DNA of 33,046 bases, taken from assembly GCA_964649195.1 (NCBI GenBank), contig CAZYPK010000042.1, positions 1 through 33,046 on the forward strand, read 5' to 3'. The notes below the pieces were generated by a model. That model ran no database searches and was not told the DNA's origin. It saw only the letters and a list, made by a program, of their open reading frames with translations. The stretch comes from JTS-RE9 sp964649195 (GTDB taxonomy: Bacteria > Planctomycetota > Phycisphaerae > Phycisphaerales > Phycisphaeraceae). The translations under genes were made by a program, and so were the position numbers. Of the stretch, positions 15,696-23,938 are shown in pieces; position 1 is the stretch's first letter, and each line of letters begins with the position of its first letter.

Positions 15696-15938
15696 ATAAG
15701 TTCCGAGTTTCGAGTTCCGAGTTCCGAGTTTTCGGAATTGAGGATCAGGCTTTGTTTTGCTCTGTTGAGAACATCCTGATTTCACGCTCAAGCCCGATGG
15801 CGAGTCCGCGAGCCGTCGGGGTATCAGCCACGGAATACTCCGACGGCTCGCGGCCCCCGGGGGCTCGCCATCGGGCTTGGTGTTTTCAACAGACCAAAAC
15901 AGAGCCTAAAACTCGGAACTCGGAACCCGGAACTTATT
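15696..15938. repeat. Triply nested palindrome (class G outer, unique stem, class B core)
   Basis: The outermost arms are heptamer arrays gagttccgagttcc (15699-15733) and their inverted counterpart (15908-15934). Inside them a 26-bp imperfect stem lies at 15747-15772 and 15882-15907. The centre is the class B core; its left half 15790-15824 is an exact 35-bp match, inverted, to 3642-3676. Three palindromic layers are thus concentric. The block ends 3 bp before the prfA ATG. Confidence 0.88.
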
Positions 15939-15941
15939 CAC

Positions 15942-17012
15942 ATGCTCAACCTGATCGCCAAGCTGGACACGCTGTCGGCGCAGTTCGATGAGTTGGAACA
16001 TCAACTCGTTGATCCGGCGATCGCGCTGGACCATGAACGCATCCGCGAAGTCTCCATCAAGCGCTCCGCGCTGGAGAGCATGGTGATGCGCTATCGCCGG
16101 TGGAAGGCCCTGCAACGGCAGATCGCGGACAACGAGCAGATCATCGCGGAAAAGGCCGATGCCGAACTGGCGGAGCTGGCGGCGGCGGAGCTGCCCGCGC
16201 TCCATCGCGAATCGGCAACGCTGCTCGATGGCGTCGCCGGGGAGCTGGTCACCGCCGACGACCTGGCGATCGGCTCGGTCATGCTTGAGGTGCGCGGCGC
16301 ATCGGGCGGAGCCGAGGCGGCGATCTGGGCCGGTGATGTTTTTCAGATGTATCAGCGCTACGCGACCCGGCGCGGCTGGTCGCTCGAACTGCTCGATTAT
16401 GCCGGGGGCGAAGCGGGCGGCCTGCGCCATGCACTGGCCAACGTGCGCGGCCCCGGAGTCTGGCAGCGGCTGGGTTACGAGGGCGGGGTCCACTGCGTCA
16501 AGCGCGTGCCGGAAACGGAAACGCAAGGCCGCATCCACACTTCAACCTGCACCGTGGCGGTGCTGCCTGAGCCGGAGAAGATCGACCTGATCATTCCCGA
16601 TTCGGAGGTGAAGATGGACATCACCACCGCCCAAGGCCCCGGCGGGCAGAATGTGAACAAGGTCGCCACCGCGGTGAAGATGGTGCACATCCCCACCGGC
16701 ATCGAGGTCCGCATGCAGGAAAGCAAAAGCCAGCAGCAAAACCGCGCCAAAGCCTGGCAGCTTCTGCGAACCCGCGTTTACGACCTGTACCAGAGGAAAA
16801 AAGACAGCGAACGTGCCGCGAAACGGTCCAACATGATCGGCTCAGGCGACCGCAGCGAACGCATCCGCACTTACCGATACAAGGAGGCCATTGCCGTCGA
16901 TCATCGCCTCAATCAGTCATTCAATCTTGCTTCACTGCTTGCGGGCGACATGGACGAACTCGTCGAGGCGCTCATCACGCAGGACCGGACGCAGCGACTG
17001 GCGGCGCTTTGA
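15942..17012 (+). CDS. prfA: Peptide chain release factor 1
   Basis: The 356-residue product terminates translation at UAA and UAG. The peptidyl-tRNA hydrolysis loop is GPGGQNVNK with G234-G235-Q236. The stop-codon recognition tripeptide has the RF1 form PxT: P190-E191-T192 in KRVPETETQGRIHTSTCTVAV, where RF2 would have SPF. The N-terminal helical domain and the ASGGAEAAIWAGDVFQMYQRYA block are standard. The usual partner prmC (glutamine methyltransferase of the GGQ loop) does not follow. The start at 15942 lies 3 bp after a palindromic repeat, with no Shine-Dalgarno. Confidence 0.96.
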   Translation: MLNLIAKLDTLSAQFDELEHQLVDPAIALDHERIREVSIKRSALESMVMRYRRWKALQRQIADNEQIIAEKADAELAELAAAELPALHRESATLLDGVAGELVTADDLAIGSVMLEVRGASGGAEAAIWAGDVFQMYQRYATRRGWSLELLDYAGGEAGGLRHALANVRGPGVWQRLGYEGGVHCVKRVPETETQGRIHTSTCTVAVLPEPEKIDLIIPDSEVKMDITTAQGPGGQNVNKVATAVKMVHIPTGIEVRMQESKSQQQNRAKAWQLLRTRVYDLYQRKKDSERAAKRSNMIGSGDRSERIRTYRYKEAIAVDHRLNQSFNLASLLAGDMDELVEALITQDRTQRLAAL

Positions 17013-17031
17013 TGCGGTTGACAAAGAAAAA

Positions 17032-17057
17032 GCCGTTCGACTTTTTGGTCGAACGGC
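17032..17057 (+). terminator. Hairpin after prfA, possible terminator
   Basis: The perfect 10-bp stem gccgttcgac/gtcgaacggc (17032-17041 and 17048-17057) has a T-rich hexaloop, 19 bp after the prfA stop. An A-rich stretch precedes it, but only a short ccgttt follows, so it is a weak or bidirectional terminator at best. The rest of 17058-17249 shows no supported gene. Confidence 0.5.
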
Positions 17058-17249
17058 CGTTTCTGAAGACAAGTCGGAGCGACAAGACGCCAATTGAACT
17101 TTTTCTGAATGGCATTAGGGCACTGGCATTGCAGTCATCCATCATTGACGTAGTTCGCATTGCATTACGGATCGCATCTGCGACCGGCGGGAGCTGACAA
17201 AGCGAATACGTATTCGATACGAGGAACGATTCTTGGGTGCCGATCCCAC

Positions 17250-17807
17250 TCATAGCGGCACATAGAGCGGGCAGACAACGACAATCTCAACAAGGGAGGG
17301 GATGTGCTCTTTGAGCCGAGTCGCCATCGCCCCCACCGTGTTTCCCGTGTTGTAAATATCATCGATGATCCAGATTCTCGTCACGTCCGCGGCCCCCTCC
17401 GGCATCTTGGTCGAGTTGAGTTCTGTGCTCTCCAGCACCTGGTCGTAGGTGCGGCCCTTGTCACCAGCCTGGAACCCCTCCGGTTTCGTGAATGCTCCGT
17501 CGAGCACGGGGAGGTCGGCCCTCGCCTCTACCAAGGCGTCGAGGTAGGGCTGGAACTGCCGCGATGCCGATGCTGGCACCACAACGAGCCCAGGTGCTAT
17601 GTTGGCATCCGCGAGAAGTTGCTCAGCAAACTGCTTCGCCAGCTTCGGCAGATCCCTCGTGTACGCCTCAGCGAAAGAGTTGGGCTGGAAACCCATCTTC
17701 TTCAACTGAAGCCACCAGAGGGGCGTCCCCTTCGCCTCGGGCGGTTTAGTGAAGTACACCACGATCGCTTCGTGGCCACCGGGCGCGACCACCTTTTCTT
17801 TCTCCAA
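17250..17807 (-). CDS. Phosphoribosyltransferase-like protein
   Basis: The 185-residue product has the type I PRTase PRPP-binding signature IWIIDDIYNTGNTVGA (residues 145-160), with adjacent acidic residues D149-D150 and the T-G-x-T turn. An upstream strand GLVVVPASASRQ fits the pyrophosphate-loop region. Families of this kind transfer phosphoribose to a base or act as binding proteins, as in the ComF group; the substrate cannot be told. A TTG at 17807 is the start by default, preceded by a G-rich tract. It lies 12 bp after the metallopeptidase-like gene on the same strand, so the two are probably co-transcribed. Confidence 0.65.
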   Translation of the reverse strand: MEKEKVVAPGGHEAIVVYFTKPPEAKGTPLWWLQLKKMGFQPNSFAEAYTRDLPKLAKQFAEQLLADANIAPGLVVVPASASRQFQPYLDALVEARADLPVLDGAFTKPEGFQAGDKGRTYDQVLESTELNSTKMPEGAADVTRIWIIDDIYNTGNTVGAMATRLKEHIPSLVEIVVVCPLYVPL

Positions 17808-17819
17808 ATCCCGTTCCCC

Positions 17820-18335
17820 CTATACCTCCGGCCGCTTGACGATCGCCAGCGTCCACGCCCGCCTCCTGACTTTGAGCCAATTGTGATCGTTGTTGAAGAA
17901 CTCCGCCACCTCGGCGACCGCAGCCTGCAGCATGGCCAAATCCGGCACGTCACCACCCAAGAACTCGAAGTCGATCCCGTTGCACGAGGAGGGCTCGCTG
18001 TTCCCGCCGACCATGACGTCCACCTGCCACCCGACCTCTCCCGGTTTGAACTTGACATGGATTTGTTGCGCCACATCGTGGTCCGGCGCGATGGCTCCGT
18101 GGCCGCCCATCCCTTTCGCCTCGGCCAGGCATCCGGCGACCGCAACGGCGTAGCGCTGTGCCGGCGTGAAGCCCGCCAAGTTAAGCACGGTCCTTCCCCC
18201 GCCCGCGCCGTCCACGTTTACCGTGAAAGGCACGTTTGGGTTGATGTGCCGCGCGTATTCGAGGTGGCCACCCTCGTGGTAGCCGGCCCGGTGCTCCTCG
18301 TCCCATGCTGCGTTGAACCAAGGCTTGAAGTCCAT
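17820..18335 (-). CDS. Stand-alone M41 (FtsH-peptidase-like) metallopeptidase domain protein
   Basis: The 171-residue product contains HEGGH (H20-E21-x-x-H24), a zinc-protease HExxH motif in the context GYHEGGHLEYA. This resembles the AYHEAGHAVVA of FtsH peptidases. A later block, AVAGCLAEAKGMGGHGAIAPDHDVAQQI, matches the M41 pattern of a helix with AE followed by a Gly-rich turn and a D-x-x-x-A third-ligand helix. No AAA+ ATPase domain or membrane segment is present, so it is not FtsH itself. The start has one of the best Shine-Dalgarno sites in the window (ggcaggagggatagac before the ATG at 18335). It pairs with the downstream PRTase-like gene. Activity and substrate are unknown. Confidence 0.65.
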   Translation of the reverse strand: MDFKPWFNAAWDEEHRAGYHEGGHLEYARHINPNVPFTVNVDGAGGGRTVLNLAGFTPAQRYAVAVAGCLAEAKGMGGHGAIAPDHDVAQQIHVKFKPGEVGWQVDVMVGGNSEPSSCNGIDFEFLGGDVPDLAMLQAAVAEVAEFFNNDHNWLKVRRRAWTLAIVKRPEV

Positions 18336-18522
18336 GTCTATCCCTCCTGCCGGTAAGTCCGGCCCGTATCACACCCTCCCCGACGCCAGATCTTCCGGCA
18401 CGTCTCGGCCATCTTCGTCACGGCGGCCATGAAATGGGCGACGGTCACCAGGAACTATGTTCGCCGCCGCATCGAAACGGTACACCAACGCAACATGAAT
18501 GCAATGCCACTGTAACGTCAAT

Positions 18523-18596
18523 CGGGGTGACAGGATTCGAACCTGCGGCCTCGTGGACCCAAACCACGCGCTCTAGCCAAGCTGAGCTACACCCCG
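18523..18596 (-). tRNA. tRNA-Pro (anticodon UGG)
   Basis: A 74-nt cloverleaf is on the minus strand. It has a 7-bp acceptor stem CGGGGUG/CACCCCG, a D-arm GCUC...GAGC, an anticodon stem CGUGG/CCACG with loop UUUGGGU (anticodon UGG), a 5-nt variable loop and a T-arm GCAGG-UUCGAAU-CCUGU. No encoded CCA is present. The two accessory genes at 17250-18335 lie on its 3' side. Confidence 0.95.
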
Positions 18597-18687
18597 TCGC
18601 GAGGAATCATTTCTCACGCAACCGGTTCAATTGTAGCAGTTTCTCCGCGGAGTTCTTTTGGTATGAATTCTTGCGGGGCTGAGCCGC

Positions 18688-18716
18688 AGGCACGGCCTCT
18701 TGAAGAGGCCGTGCCT
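18688..18716. repeat. Perfect 29-bp palindrome (class F)
   Basis: Two 14-bp perfect arms (aggcacggcctctt and its complement) flank a single central g. A degraded copy follows to about 18745, abutting the 3' end of the beta-propeller gene. A near-identical 27-bp palindrome is at 20075-20101 on the other side of that gene. Confidence 0.85.
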
Positions 18717-18745
18717 CCGAGGGGCCGCCTCCAAGGGGTCGTGCC

Positions 18746-20059
18746 TTATCGCTCGTCTTTGGGGATGTGGATCACCGTCAGGGCGCAGGTGTCCCATGCC
18801 TTGCTGCCTCGGTTGGCGTTCCAGGTGATGTAGAGCTTGTCGCCTGCCGGGTCGATGGCGGTGCTGTAGGTGCCCTTGAGCGTGCAGCCATACTTCTCCT
18901 GATAGAAGGGATGGAGGAACGCGATGACCTTGGTCTTTTTCAGCTTCACATCAAACTGCACGACGGCGGCGTTGTCCCGTTCGCTGCCGCCGTGGGCGCC
19001 GGGGACGTAATACAGGTACCGGCCGGTGGGATCGACATCCATCGAGGCGACGTATTTCTGCGAGCCTGCCGCCGCCGAGCCCAGGGCTTCGATCTTTTCC
19101 GTCTTCGTGTTGAACGACCAGATGGTCGGCTCGCCGGCGCCCTGCCCGGAGGAGACGGTGTAAACGAAACCGTCCGCGGTCTCCTGCGTCGCGGCGCGGA
19201 TGCCGATGACGCCTTCGATCTTCACCGGCGCTTCGGGCCGGCGCGGGTCGTACCGCATGAGCTGCCCGCCATCGTTTTTGCCCTGCGTATAATAGACCCT
19301 GCCGGTCGAGGCGGCGAAGATCATGTACCGCGAAGGGCCATCGGGCACGTCGCAAAGCAGCTTTTTGTTTTTTGCGTCGTAGGCGAAGAAGCGGATGTCA
19401 TCGTCGCCCACACCCGGCGCGGTGCCGCCGTAGAAGATCAGCCGCTGCGGATCGAGCACGCTGTTGGGCACGCAGTGTTTGGCGACGGGGGCCTGCACGA
19501 CGACCTCGCTTTTGCCGGTGGCCGGATCGCAGCGGATGATCCAGTCGCCTTTGTAGTGGTACTGATCGGTGGTGACCCGCGTCGAGCCTCGGTGCGTCGA
19601 GTAGTAGAGCCAGCCGTCGGAGCCCATGTCGAGCCTGCTGTGAATCTTGCCGGGCACGTAATGTCCCTCCGGCAGATCGAGCAGCTTCTTCACATCCGAC
19701 AGCAGGCGAAACGTCTTCTTCCACGGGTCATATTCATAGACGAACGCATTGCCCTGCGGCGCGAGATGGTCGCCGATGGAGGCGTAATACTTTCCGTTCA
19801 CCGCCAGGCTGTCGCCCCAGTTGGACCAGGGCTTGCCCGCGTAATCCTGACCGGGGAAGTAAAGGAAATCAACCGTCGGCGGTGTTTTGGCAATCGCCAC
19901 GCCTTCGCGCAGCGTCGCCGGCGGTTTGAGGAACAGCGGCGAGCTGTCCGTCACCACCGCCCTGCCATCGGGCAGCGAAGGCGGATAAGTCACCTGGGCG
20001 CGAAGTGAAGGCGCCAGCGCCGCGCCAAGCACGAAGATTGCAACAGATCGTATGTTCAT
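18746..20059 (-). CDS. Secreted beta-propeller-like protein of unknown function
   Basis: The 437-residue product has a signal peptide (MNIRSVAIFVLGAALAPSLRAQ). The rest is made of repeating beta-strand units with motifs such as FVYEYDPWKKTFRLL, GDWIIRCDPATGKSEVV, YDPRRPEAPVKIEG, IWSFNTKTEKIEAL and VQFDVKLKKTKVIAFL. Each is a strand ending in a D-P/T-K turn, as in six- or seven-bladed propellers of the YncE/SMP-30 kind. I cannot name the family. The ATG at 20059 is preferred over the upstream GTG at 20071 because GGAG lies at a normal distance before it. It is bracketed by class F palindromes and is probably exported. Confidence 0.75.
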   Translation of the reverse strand: MNIRSVAIFVLGAALAPSLRAQVTYPPSLPDGRAVVTDSSPLFLKPPATLREGVAIAKTPPTVDFLYFPGQDYAGKPWSNWGDSLAVNGKYYASIGDHLAPQGNAFVYEYDPWKKTFRLLSDVKKLLDLPEGHYVPGKIHSRLDMGSDGWLYYSTHRGSTRVTTDQYHYKGDWIIRCDPATGKSEVVVQAPVAKHCVPNSVLDPQRLIFYGGTAPGVGDDDIRFFAYDAKNKKLLCDVPDGPSRYMIFAASTGRVYYTQGKNDGGQLMRYDPRRPEAPVKIEGVIGIRAATQETADGFVYTVSSGQGAGEPTIWSFNTKTEKIEALGSAAAGSQKYVASMDVDPTGRYLYYVPGAHGGSERDNAAVVQFDVKLKKTKVIAFLHPFYQEKYGCTLKGTYSTAIDPAGDKLYITWNANRGSKAWDTCALTVIHIPKDER

Positions 20060-20074
20060 GATCGTCTCCACACA

Positions 20075-20101
20075 GGCACGGCCCCTTGAAGGGGCCGTGC
20101 C
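20075..20101. repeat. Perfect 27-bp palindrome (class F)
   Basis: Arms ggcacggcccctt and aaggggccgtgcc flank a single g. It lies between the start of the beta-propeller gene and the end of the CRTAC gene (both minus strand). It could act as an mRNA processing or termination hairpin, but no T-tract follows on the minus strand. Confidence 0.85.
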
Positions 20102-20123
20102 AACTCACCCCCGGTCCCCCGGT

Positions 20124-21812
20124 TTACTGATCTGCACGAACCGTCAATCGCCGATTAACCTTGACGTTCTTCACTTCGATCAAGCCCTTGTTATGCGGCA
20201 GCATGACGATCACGTCAACCAACTCGACCTTTCCCAATCCGAAGTGTGCCATCGCTTCCTGGCCGGAGCAGAACCCATAGCCGATGTTGATTTCGCGTTG
20301 GCCCAGTTTGTGGATGTCATCTTTCCTGGCGCCCGCCTCAAGCACGGTGATCGTCGCGCCCACCCCCATGCGATTGCTGTTCTTGCCGCCATCGACGACA
20401 ACCTGAAGCCAGTTGCCGGCCGGCGTTTCGTTGCGAAGCAGCAGCGAACGGTCTTCGTTCCACCAGTTGACGAGAAACAGATCGAGCCTGCCGTCGCGGT
20501 CGTAATCCGCCGAAGGGCCGGCTGCCATGTAGATGACCTTCTTATCCTTGAGTATCTTTGCGAAAAAGTCTCCTGTTCGCCTGATGGCCAGGTCTTGGCT
20601 GTTTGGAAAATCGTTGACTGCCCATGCGGATTCCTTGAATTGCGGAATGCCGTTCTTGTTGCCGGTGTTTCGATAGATGACCGGATAGGGTTTGCCGTCC
20701 TTGAACTTGACGATGCTGACATAGATGTCCGGCCGGCCATCGTTGTCGAAATCCTGTATCTCCACGTGAGGCGCCTTCATCGCCAGCGGCGTCAGGCCGG
20801 CCTCTTCGGTGACGTCTTTGTACATCGGAGATGTTCCCTCGGCATTGCCCTGATGTAAATAGAGTCGAACAGGCGCGGGGTTTTTCCACGGTGATTTGTA
20901 GTGATGGCCGATGACGATATCAGGCCAGCCGTCGCCGTTGACATCGGCAATACATACGCCTGCGGGCGTATCTTCCGCAGTGGGCGGTTTCCAGCGAAAT
21001 ACATCTCGCATCAACTTGTGTTCTGAAAACCCGCCTTTCCCGTCATTGATATACATTCGATGCTCGCCGCCGCCTTCGGTAAAGAAGAGGTCGGGCCAAC
21101 CGTCATTATTGACATCCGCAACCGCGACGCCCAGGCCGGACAAACCTTCGGGCAATCCCGCCTGCTTCGAGATGTTTTCGAAGCGATGGTTGCCCAGGTT
21201 GCGCAGGATGGCCGGGCCGTGGTTGACCTTGCCGTAGTACCGTTCGCAGGTGATCAGGTCGATGAGGCCGTCGCCATCAACGTCCGCCGCGGCGAGGCCA
21301 CGACCGGCATAGTTGGGCAGGCAGGCTCCGCTCTCCTTGGAAATGTCAGTGAATCGGCCATCGCCATCATTGCGAAACAGGTAACTCGGTATTGCGGTGA
21401 CGCCTTCCTTGCCGTGGGCGACGTTGGAGACAAAGAGGTCGAGCCTGCCGGTGTTGTTGAGATCGACAAAGAGCGCCCCGCTGCCCAGGCCGGTGGTTTG
21501 GAGATGAGGCTGCCCATCGGGCCGGAACTGCCCTTTGACATTTCGCAGCAGCATGCCGGGCTTGGAACCCTGGTTGTGAAACGATGCGACAAACAGGTCC
21601 GGCCAGCCATCGCCATCGACATCCCCCCACGCCGCGCCATGCCCGCGCACCCCGGCGACATGCGGAAACAGCCCGGCATCATCCCCGGCATCGCGGAAGA
21701 GGAACGGGTTGCCATCAGCGCCAAGCGCGGGACCGGCAAGAAGCAGCGCGACACCGACCACGCTGCTCAACCAGCATCGCAAGACGAAGGAACGCAGGGG
21801 GGACTGGTGCAT
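20124..21812 (-). CDS. CRTAC/ASPIC-UnbV family secreted VCBS (FG-GAP) repeat protein
   Basis: The 562-residue product has a signal peptide (residues about 8-32). It then has at least seven calcium-loop repeats of the form D-x-(D/N)-x-(D/T)-G-x-x-D-(L/I), for example DVDGDGWPDLFVAS, DVNNDGWPDLFFTE, DVNGDGWPDIVIG and DYDRDGRLDLFLVN, which form a beta-propeller. The C-terminus (NWLQVVVDGG...NRMGVGATITVL...GQEAMAHFGLGK) is the ASPIC/UnbV domain. Proteins of this type are common secreted or surface proteins in planctomycetes; their biochemical role is unknown. The ATG at 21812 gives a clean signal peptide, although no Shine-Dalgarno is seen. Confidence 0.9.
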   Translation of the reverse strand: MHQSPLRSFVLRCWLSSVVGVALLLAGPALGADGNPFLFRDAGDDAGLFPHVAGVRGHGAAWGDVDGDGWPDLFVASFHNQGSKPGMLLRNVKGQFRPDGQPHLQTTGLGSGALFVDLNNTGRLDLFVSNVAHGKEGVTAIPSYLFRNDGDGRFTDISKESGACLPNYAGRGLAAADVDGDGLIDLITCERYYGKVNHGPAILRNLGNHRFENISKQAGLPEGLSGLGVAVADVNNDGWPDLFFTEGGGEHRMYINDGKGGFSEHKLMRDVFRWKPPTAEDTPAGVCIADVNGDGWPDIVIGHHYKSPWKNPAPVRLYLHQGNAEGTSPMYKDVTEEAGLTPLAMKAPHVEIQDFDNDGRPDIYVSIVKFKDGKPYPVIYRNTGNKNGIPQFKESAWAVNDFPNSQDLAIRRTGDFFAKILKDKKVIYMAAGPSADYDRDGRLDLFLVNWWNEDRSLLLRNETPAGNWLQVVVDGGKNSNRMGVGATITVLEAGARKDDIHKLGQREINIGYGFCSGQEAMAHFGLGKVELVDVIVMLPHNKGLIEVKNVKVNRRLTVRADQ

Positions 21813-21925
21813 GAAACGATGGTAACAGCCGGGCGGACATTTTTGAAGAAAACAAAAAACAGGCAAAAGCGGCAAAACTGCGCAGGAAATAGACACGGAA
21901 ATCCACGGATGGCTGGCTCTGCGAT

Positions 21926-21960
21926 GGGTGGCTGGGGCTGAGGCTCTGCGAAGCCCCGGC
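21926..21960. repeat. Single arm of the gggtggctggggctgag repeat
   Basis: It matches the left arm of the inverted repeat at 2088-2125 (gggtggctggggctgag followed by gcgaagccccggc). No inverted partner is seen nearby. The surrounding spacer 21813-22011 has no other supported feature. Confidence 0.7.
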
Positions 21961-22011
21961 AAGGTTCTGTACGAAAACACCGACCACCGATTTCGGAGAG
22001 CCATTTTCAGG

Positions 22012-22404
22012 TTATTTCTGCGGATCGGTCTTGGTGACCTTCTCAAACTCCACCGCCGCCGGGGCTTTTTTGACCGGTTCAAACTCCGCCGGGGCGGGCT
22101 TTTTCACGATCGGCTCGAAAGCGGGCGCCGCCGGCGGCTTGGGGGCGACAGGCTCGAACTGGGCCGGTGCCGGCGCTTTGCTGGAAACGGGTTCGAAGGC
22201 GACCGGCGCGGGCGTCCTGGCGACCGGTTCAAACTGGGCCGGCGCGGGAGCCGAGGCGGCCGGTTTCTTCTTCACCGGCTCAAACTCAGCGGGTTTCGGC
22301 TCGGAAGCGGTCTTGCAACCGGCGAGGGACAGGAGCATGCCCAGGCTCAGGAACGCACCGGCACAGAGCGTTTTTTTGAAGGTGGTCAAAGCGAATGGGG
22401 ACAT
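22012..22404 (-). CDS. Small lipoprotein with seven FEPV repeats
   Basis: The 130-residue product has a lipoprotein signal with lipobox LLSLAGC (Cys about residue 30). The rest is seven imperfect repeats of about 12-16 residues built on (A/V)-x-FEP(V/I)-x-x-K, separated by Pro/Ala-rich linkers. It contains almost no predicted globular structure. It is probably an extended, membrane-anchored periplasmic or surface protein, such as a spacer or adhesin-like stalk, but no homologue is recognised. AAGGAAGG lies 7 bp before the ATG, a good Shine-Dalgarno, supporting real expression. Confidence 0.75.
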   Translation of the reverse strand: MSPFALTTFKKTLCAGAFLSLGMLLSLAGCKTASEPKPAEFEPVKKKPAASAPAPAQFEPVARTPAPVAFEPVSSKAPAPAQFEPVAPKPPAAPAFEPIVKKPAPAEFEPVKKAPAAVEFEKVTKTDPQK

Positions 22405-22540
22405 GTTTTGCCTTCCTTTTCACAGCCAGCGGACGCAGCGGATCGAGCGACGAGCGGGCCAACGCAGCCTCGCGACACCCGTCGCGGTGGACCAGCCGAG
22501 CGTGGTGTGGTTGGAGGAGTGCAAGAATGATGCCGGGGGA

Positions 22541-22704
22541 ATTAGTTCTGAGTTCTGAGTTCTGAGTTCTGAGTTGGAACCATTTCGGATGGCGGATTTG
22601 AAATTTCAGATTTGAAATTTGAGATTTGAGATTTCAGATGAGATTCGAGATTCGCCTTCATGCTTTTCCCCAACTCGGAACTTTGAACTCGGAACTCGGA
22701 ACTT
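22541..22704. repeat. Class G heptamer palindrome
   Basis: Tandem gagttct units (22543-22574) are mirrored by aactcgg/aactttg units (22673-22702). Between them lie ggatttgaaattt and gagattt units, also of about 7 bp. It ends against the stop codon of the UbiA gene. Confidence 0.82.
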
Positions 22705-23640
22705 TTAATTTGTCACGATATCCCAGATGCCCAGCGTTCCCAGCAGCAGGCTGATCAGGCCGTTGAGGGTGAAAAAGGCCATGTGGATGTGATGGGTTTT
22801 GGAGTTCCAGACCAGGGCATGTTCCAGCAGGAGCAGGCCGGCCACGATGCCGATGCCGATGGAAAAGCGGAGGCCGAACGCTTCGCCCGCCATCGCCAGC
22901 AGGATCAGGGCGGCAAGACTGCCAAGATGCAGCAGCCGGCTGATCCACAGGGCCGGTTCCACGCCCAATCGGGAAGGCATGGAAAAGGTGCCCGCGGCGC
23001 GGTCCGCCGCGACATCCTGCATGGCGTAGATGATGTCGAACCCGGCCACCCAGCACATGACCATCACCGCCAGCAGCCAGGGCGTGGCGGCGCCCAGCAG
23101 CGATGGGGAGATGGCGATCACCGCCGCGATGGGGCTCAGGGCCAGGGCGCAGCCGAGGTAAAGATGGCAGAGCCAGGTGAACCGCTTGGTGTAGGAATAA
23201 CCGGCCAGAAACGCGAGAACCACCGGCGAAAGCAGCAGCGGCCAGAGGTTGGCCGAGAGCAGCCAGAACCCGGCGCAGCTGACGATGAACGCCAGGGCGC
23301 AGGCGATGACCACCGACAGCATGAACGAAGCGGGCAGCCTTCCGCTGGGAATCGCCCGGCCTCGCGTGCGCGGGTTGCCCGCATCCAGCCTGGCGTCGGC
23401 CCAACGGTTGAACGCCATCGCCATCGTGCGGGCCAGCACCATGCAGATGACGATGAGCGCCATCGTCCACCCCACCGCAAACGTGCTGCGATCCGTGGAA
23501 GGATGCCACAGGGCGAAGAACGTGGCCAGCAGGGCAAAGGGCAGGGCGAAAATGGAATGGCTGATCTTGATGTCACGCGCCATCAGGCTCAGGCGGGAAA
23601 GCATGGCGGAAGCCGGCATGGCGGAGGGATTGGCGGACAT
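22705..23640 (-). CDS. UbiA-family prenyltransferase (UbiA/MqnP type)
   Basis: The 311-residue integral membrane protein has about eight to nine hydrophobic segments. The two Asp-rich metal/diphosphate sites are visible: NRWADARLDAGNPRTRGR in the first half and DIIYAMQDVAADRAAG in the second. This arrangement matches 4-hydroxybenzoate polyprenyltransferase and its menaquinone (futalosine pathway) counterpart MqnP. It attaches a polyprenyl chain to an aromatic quinone precursor in the inner membrane. Which quinone it serves cannot be decided here, since no other quinone genes are nearby. It is distinct from the EboC UbiA-like protein at 26952. Confidence 0.9.
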   Translation of the reverse strand: MSANPSAMPASAMLSRLSLMARDIKISHSIFALPFALLATFFALWHPSTDRSTFAVGWTMALIVICMVLARTMAMAFNRWADARLDAGNPRTRGRAIPSGRLPASFMLSVVIACALAFIVSCAGFWLLSANLWPLLLSPVVLAFLAGYSYTKRFTWLCHLYLGCALALSPIAAVIAISPSLLGAATPWLLAVMVMCWVAGFDIIYAMQDVAADRAAGTFSMPSRLGVEPALWISRLLHLGSLAALILLAMAGEAFGLRFSIGIGIVAGLLLLEHALVWNSKTHHIHMAFFTLNGLISLLLGTLGIWDIVTN

Positions 23641-23710
23641 GCGGGGATTCTACCCGCCCCAGGGCCATCGCATGTGGCGGTGGGTCCGGGGGGCCGGGGG
23701 GCCGGGGGGG

Positions 23711-23775
23711 CCTCACGCTCAAGCCGCTTGTGGCTTCGCAATCCCCTGGTTCACGGTATATCGGGGGTTATTCAG
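23711..23775. repeat. Class A palindromic element lacking its left end
   Basis: The core (cctcacgctcaagccgcttg, then atcccctggttcacggta) and right end (gggggttattcag) match the other class A copies. The left ctgaataa terminus is replaced by a G-rich run (about 23684-23710). It lies between the divergent UbiA and sulfatase genes. Confidence 0.8.
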
Positions 23776-23938
23776 ATCACCCATTGGTCAATAGGCATCA
23801 GGCAATGATCAATGGTCAAGTGAGACGATTGCTGTTTCGTGGATCCCGCCCTCACCTGTCTCAATCGCCCCGCTTCGCGGGATTTCCGCCGTTATCATGA
23901 GATTTTCCGTTCCACTTTGATCACCGAGGAGTCCCACC

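Noticed and set aside
17012..17197. 61-residue ORF starting on the prfA stop codon
   Set aside because: It begins at an overlapping ATG but runs through a perfect 10-bp hairpin, has no Shine-Dalgarno, and its product matches no family I recognise.
17058..18522. Integrative element attached to tRNA-Pro
   Set aside because: I looked for a second copy of the tRNA 3' end on the far side of the accessory genes and found none. No integrase is present.
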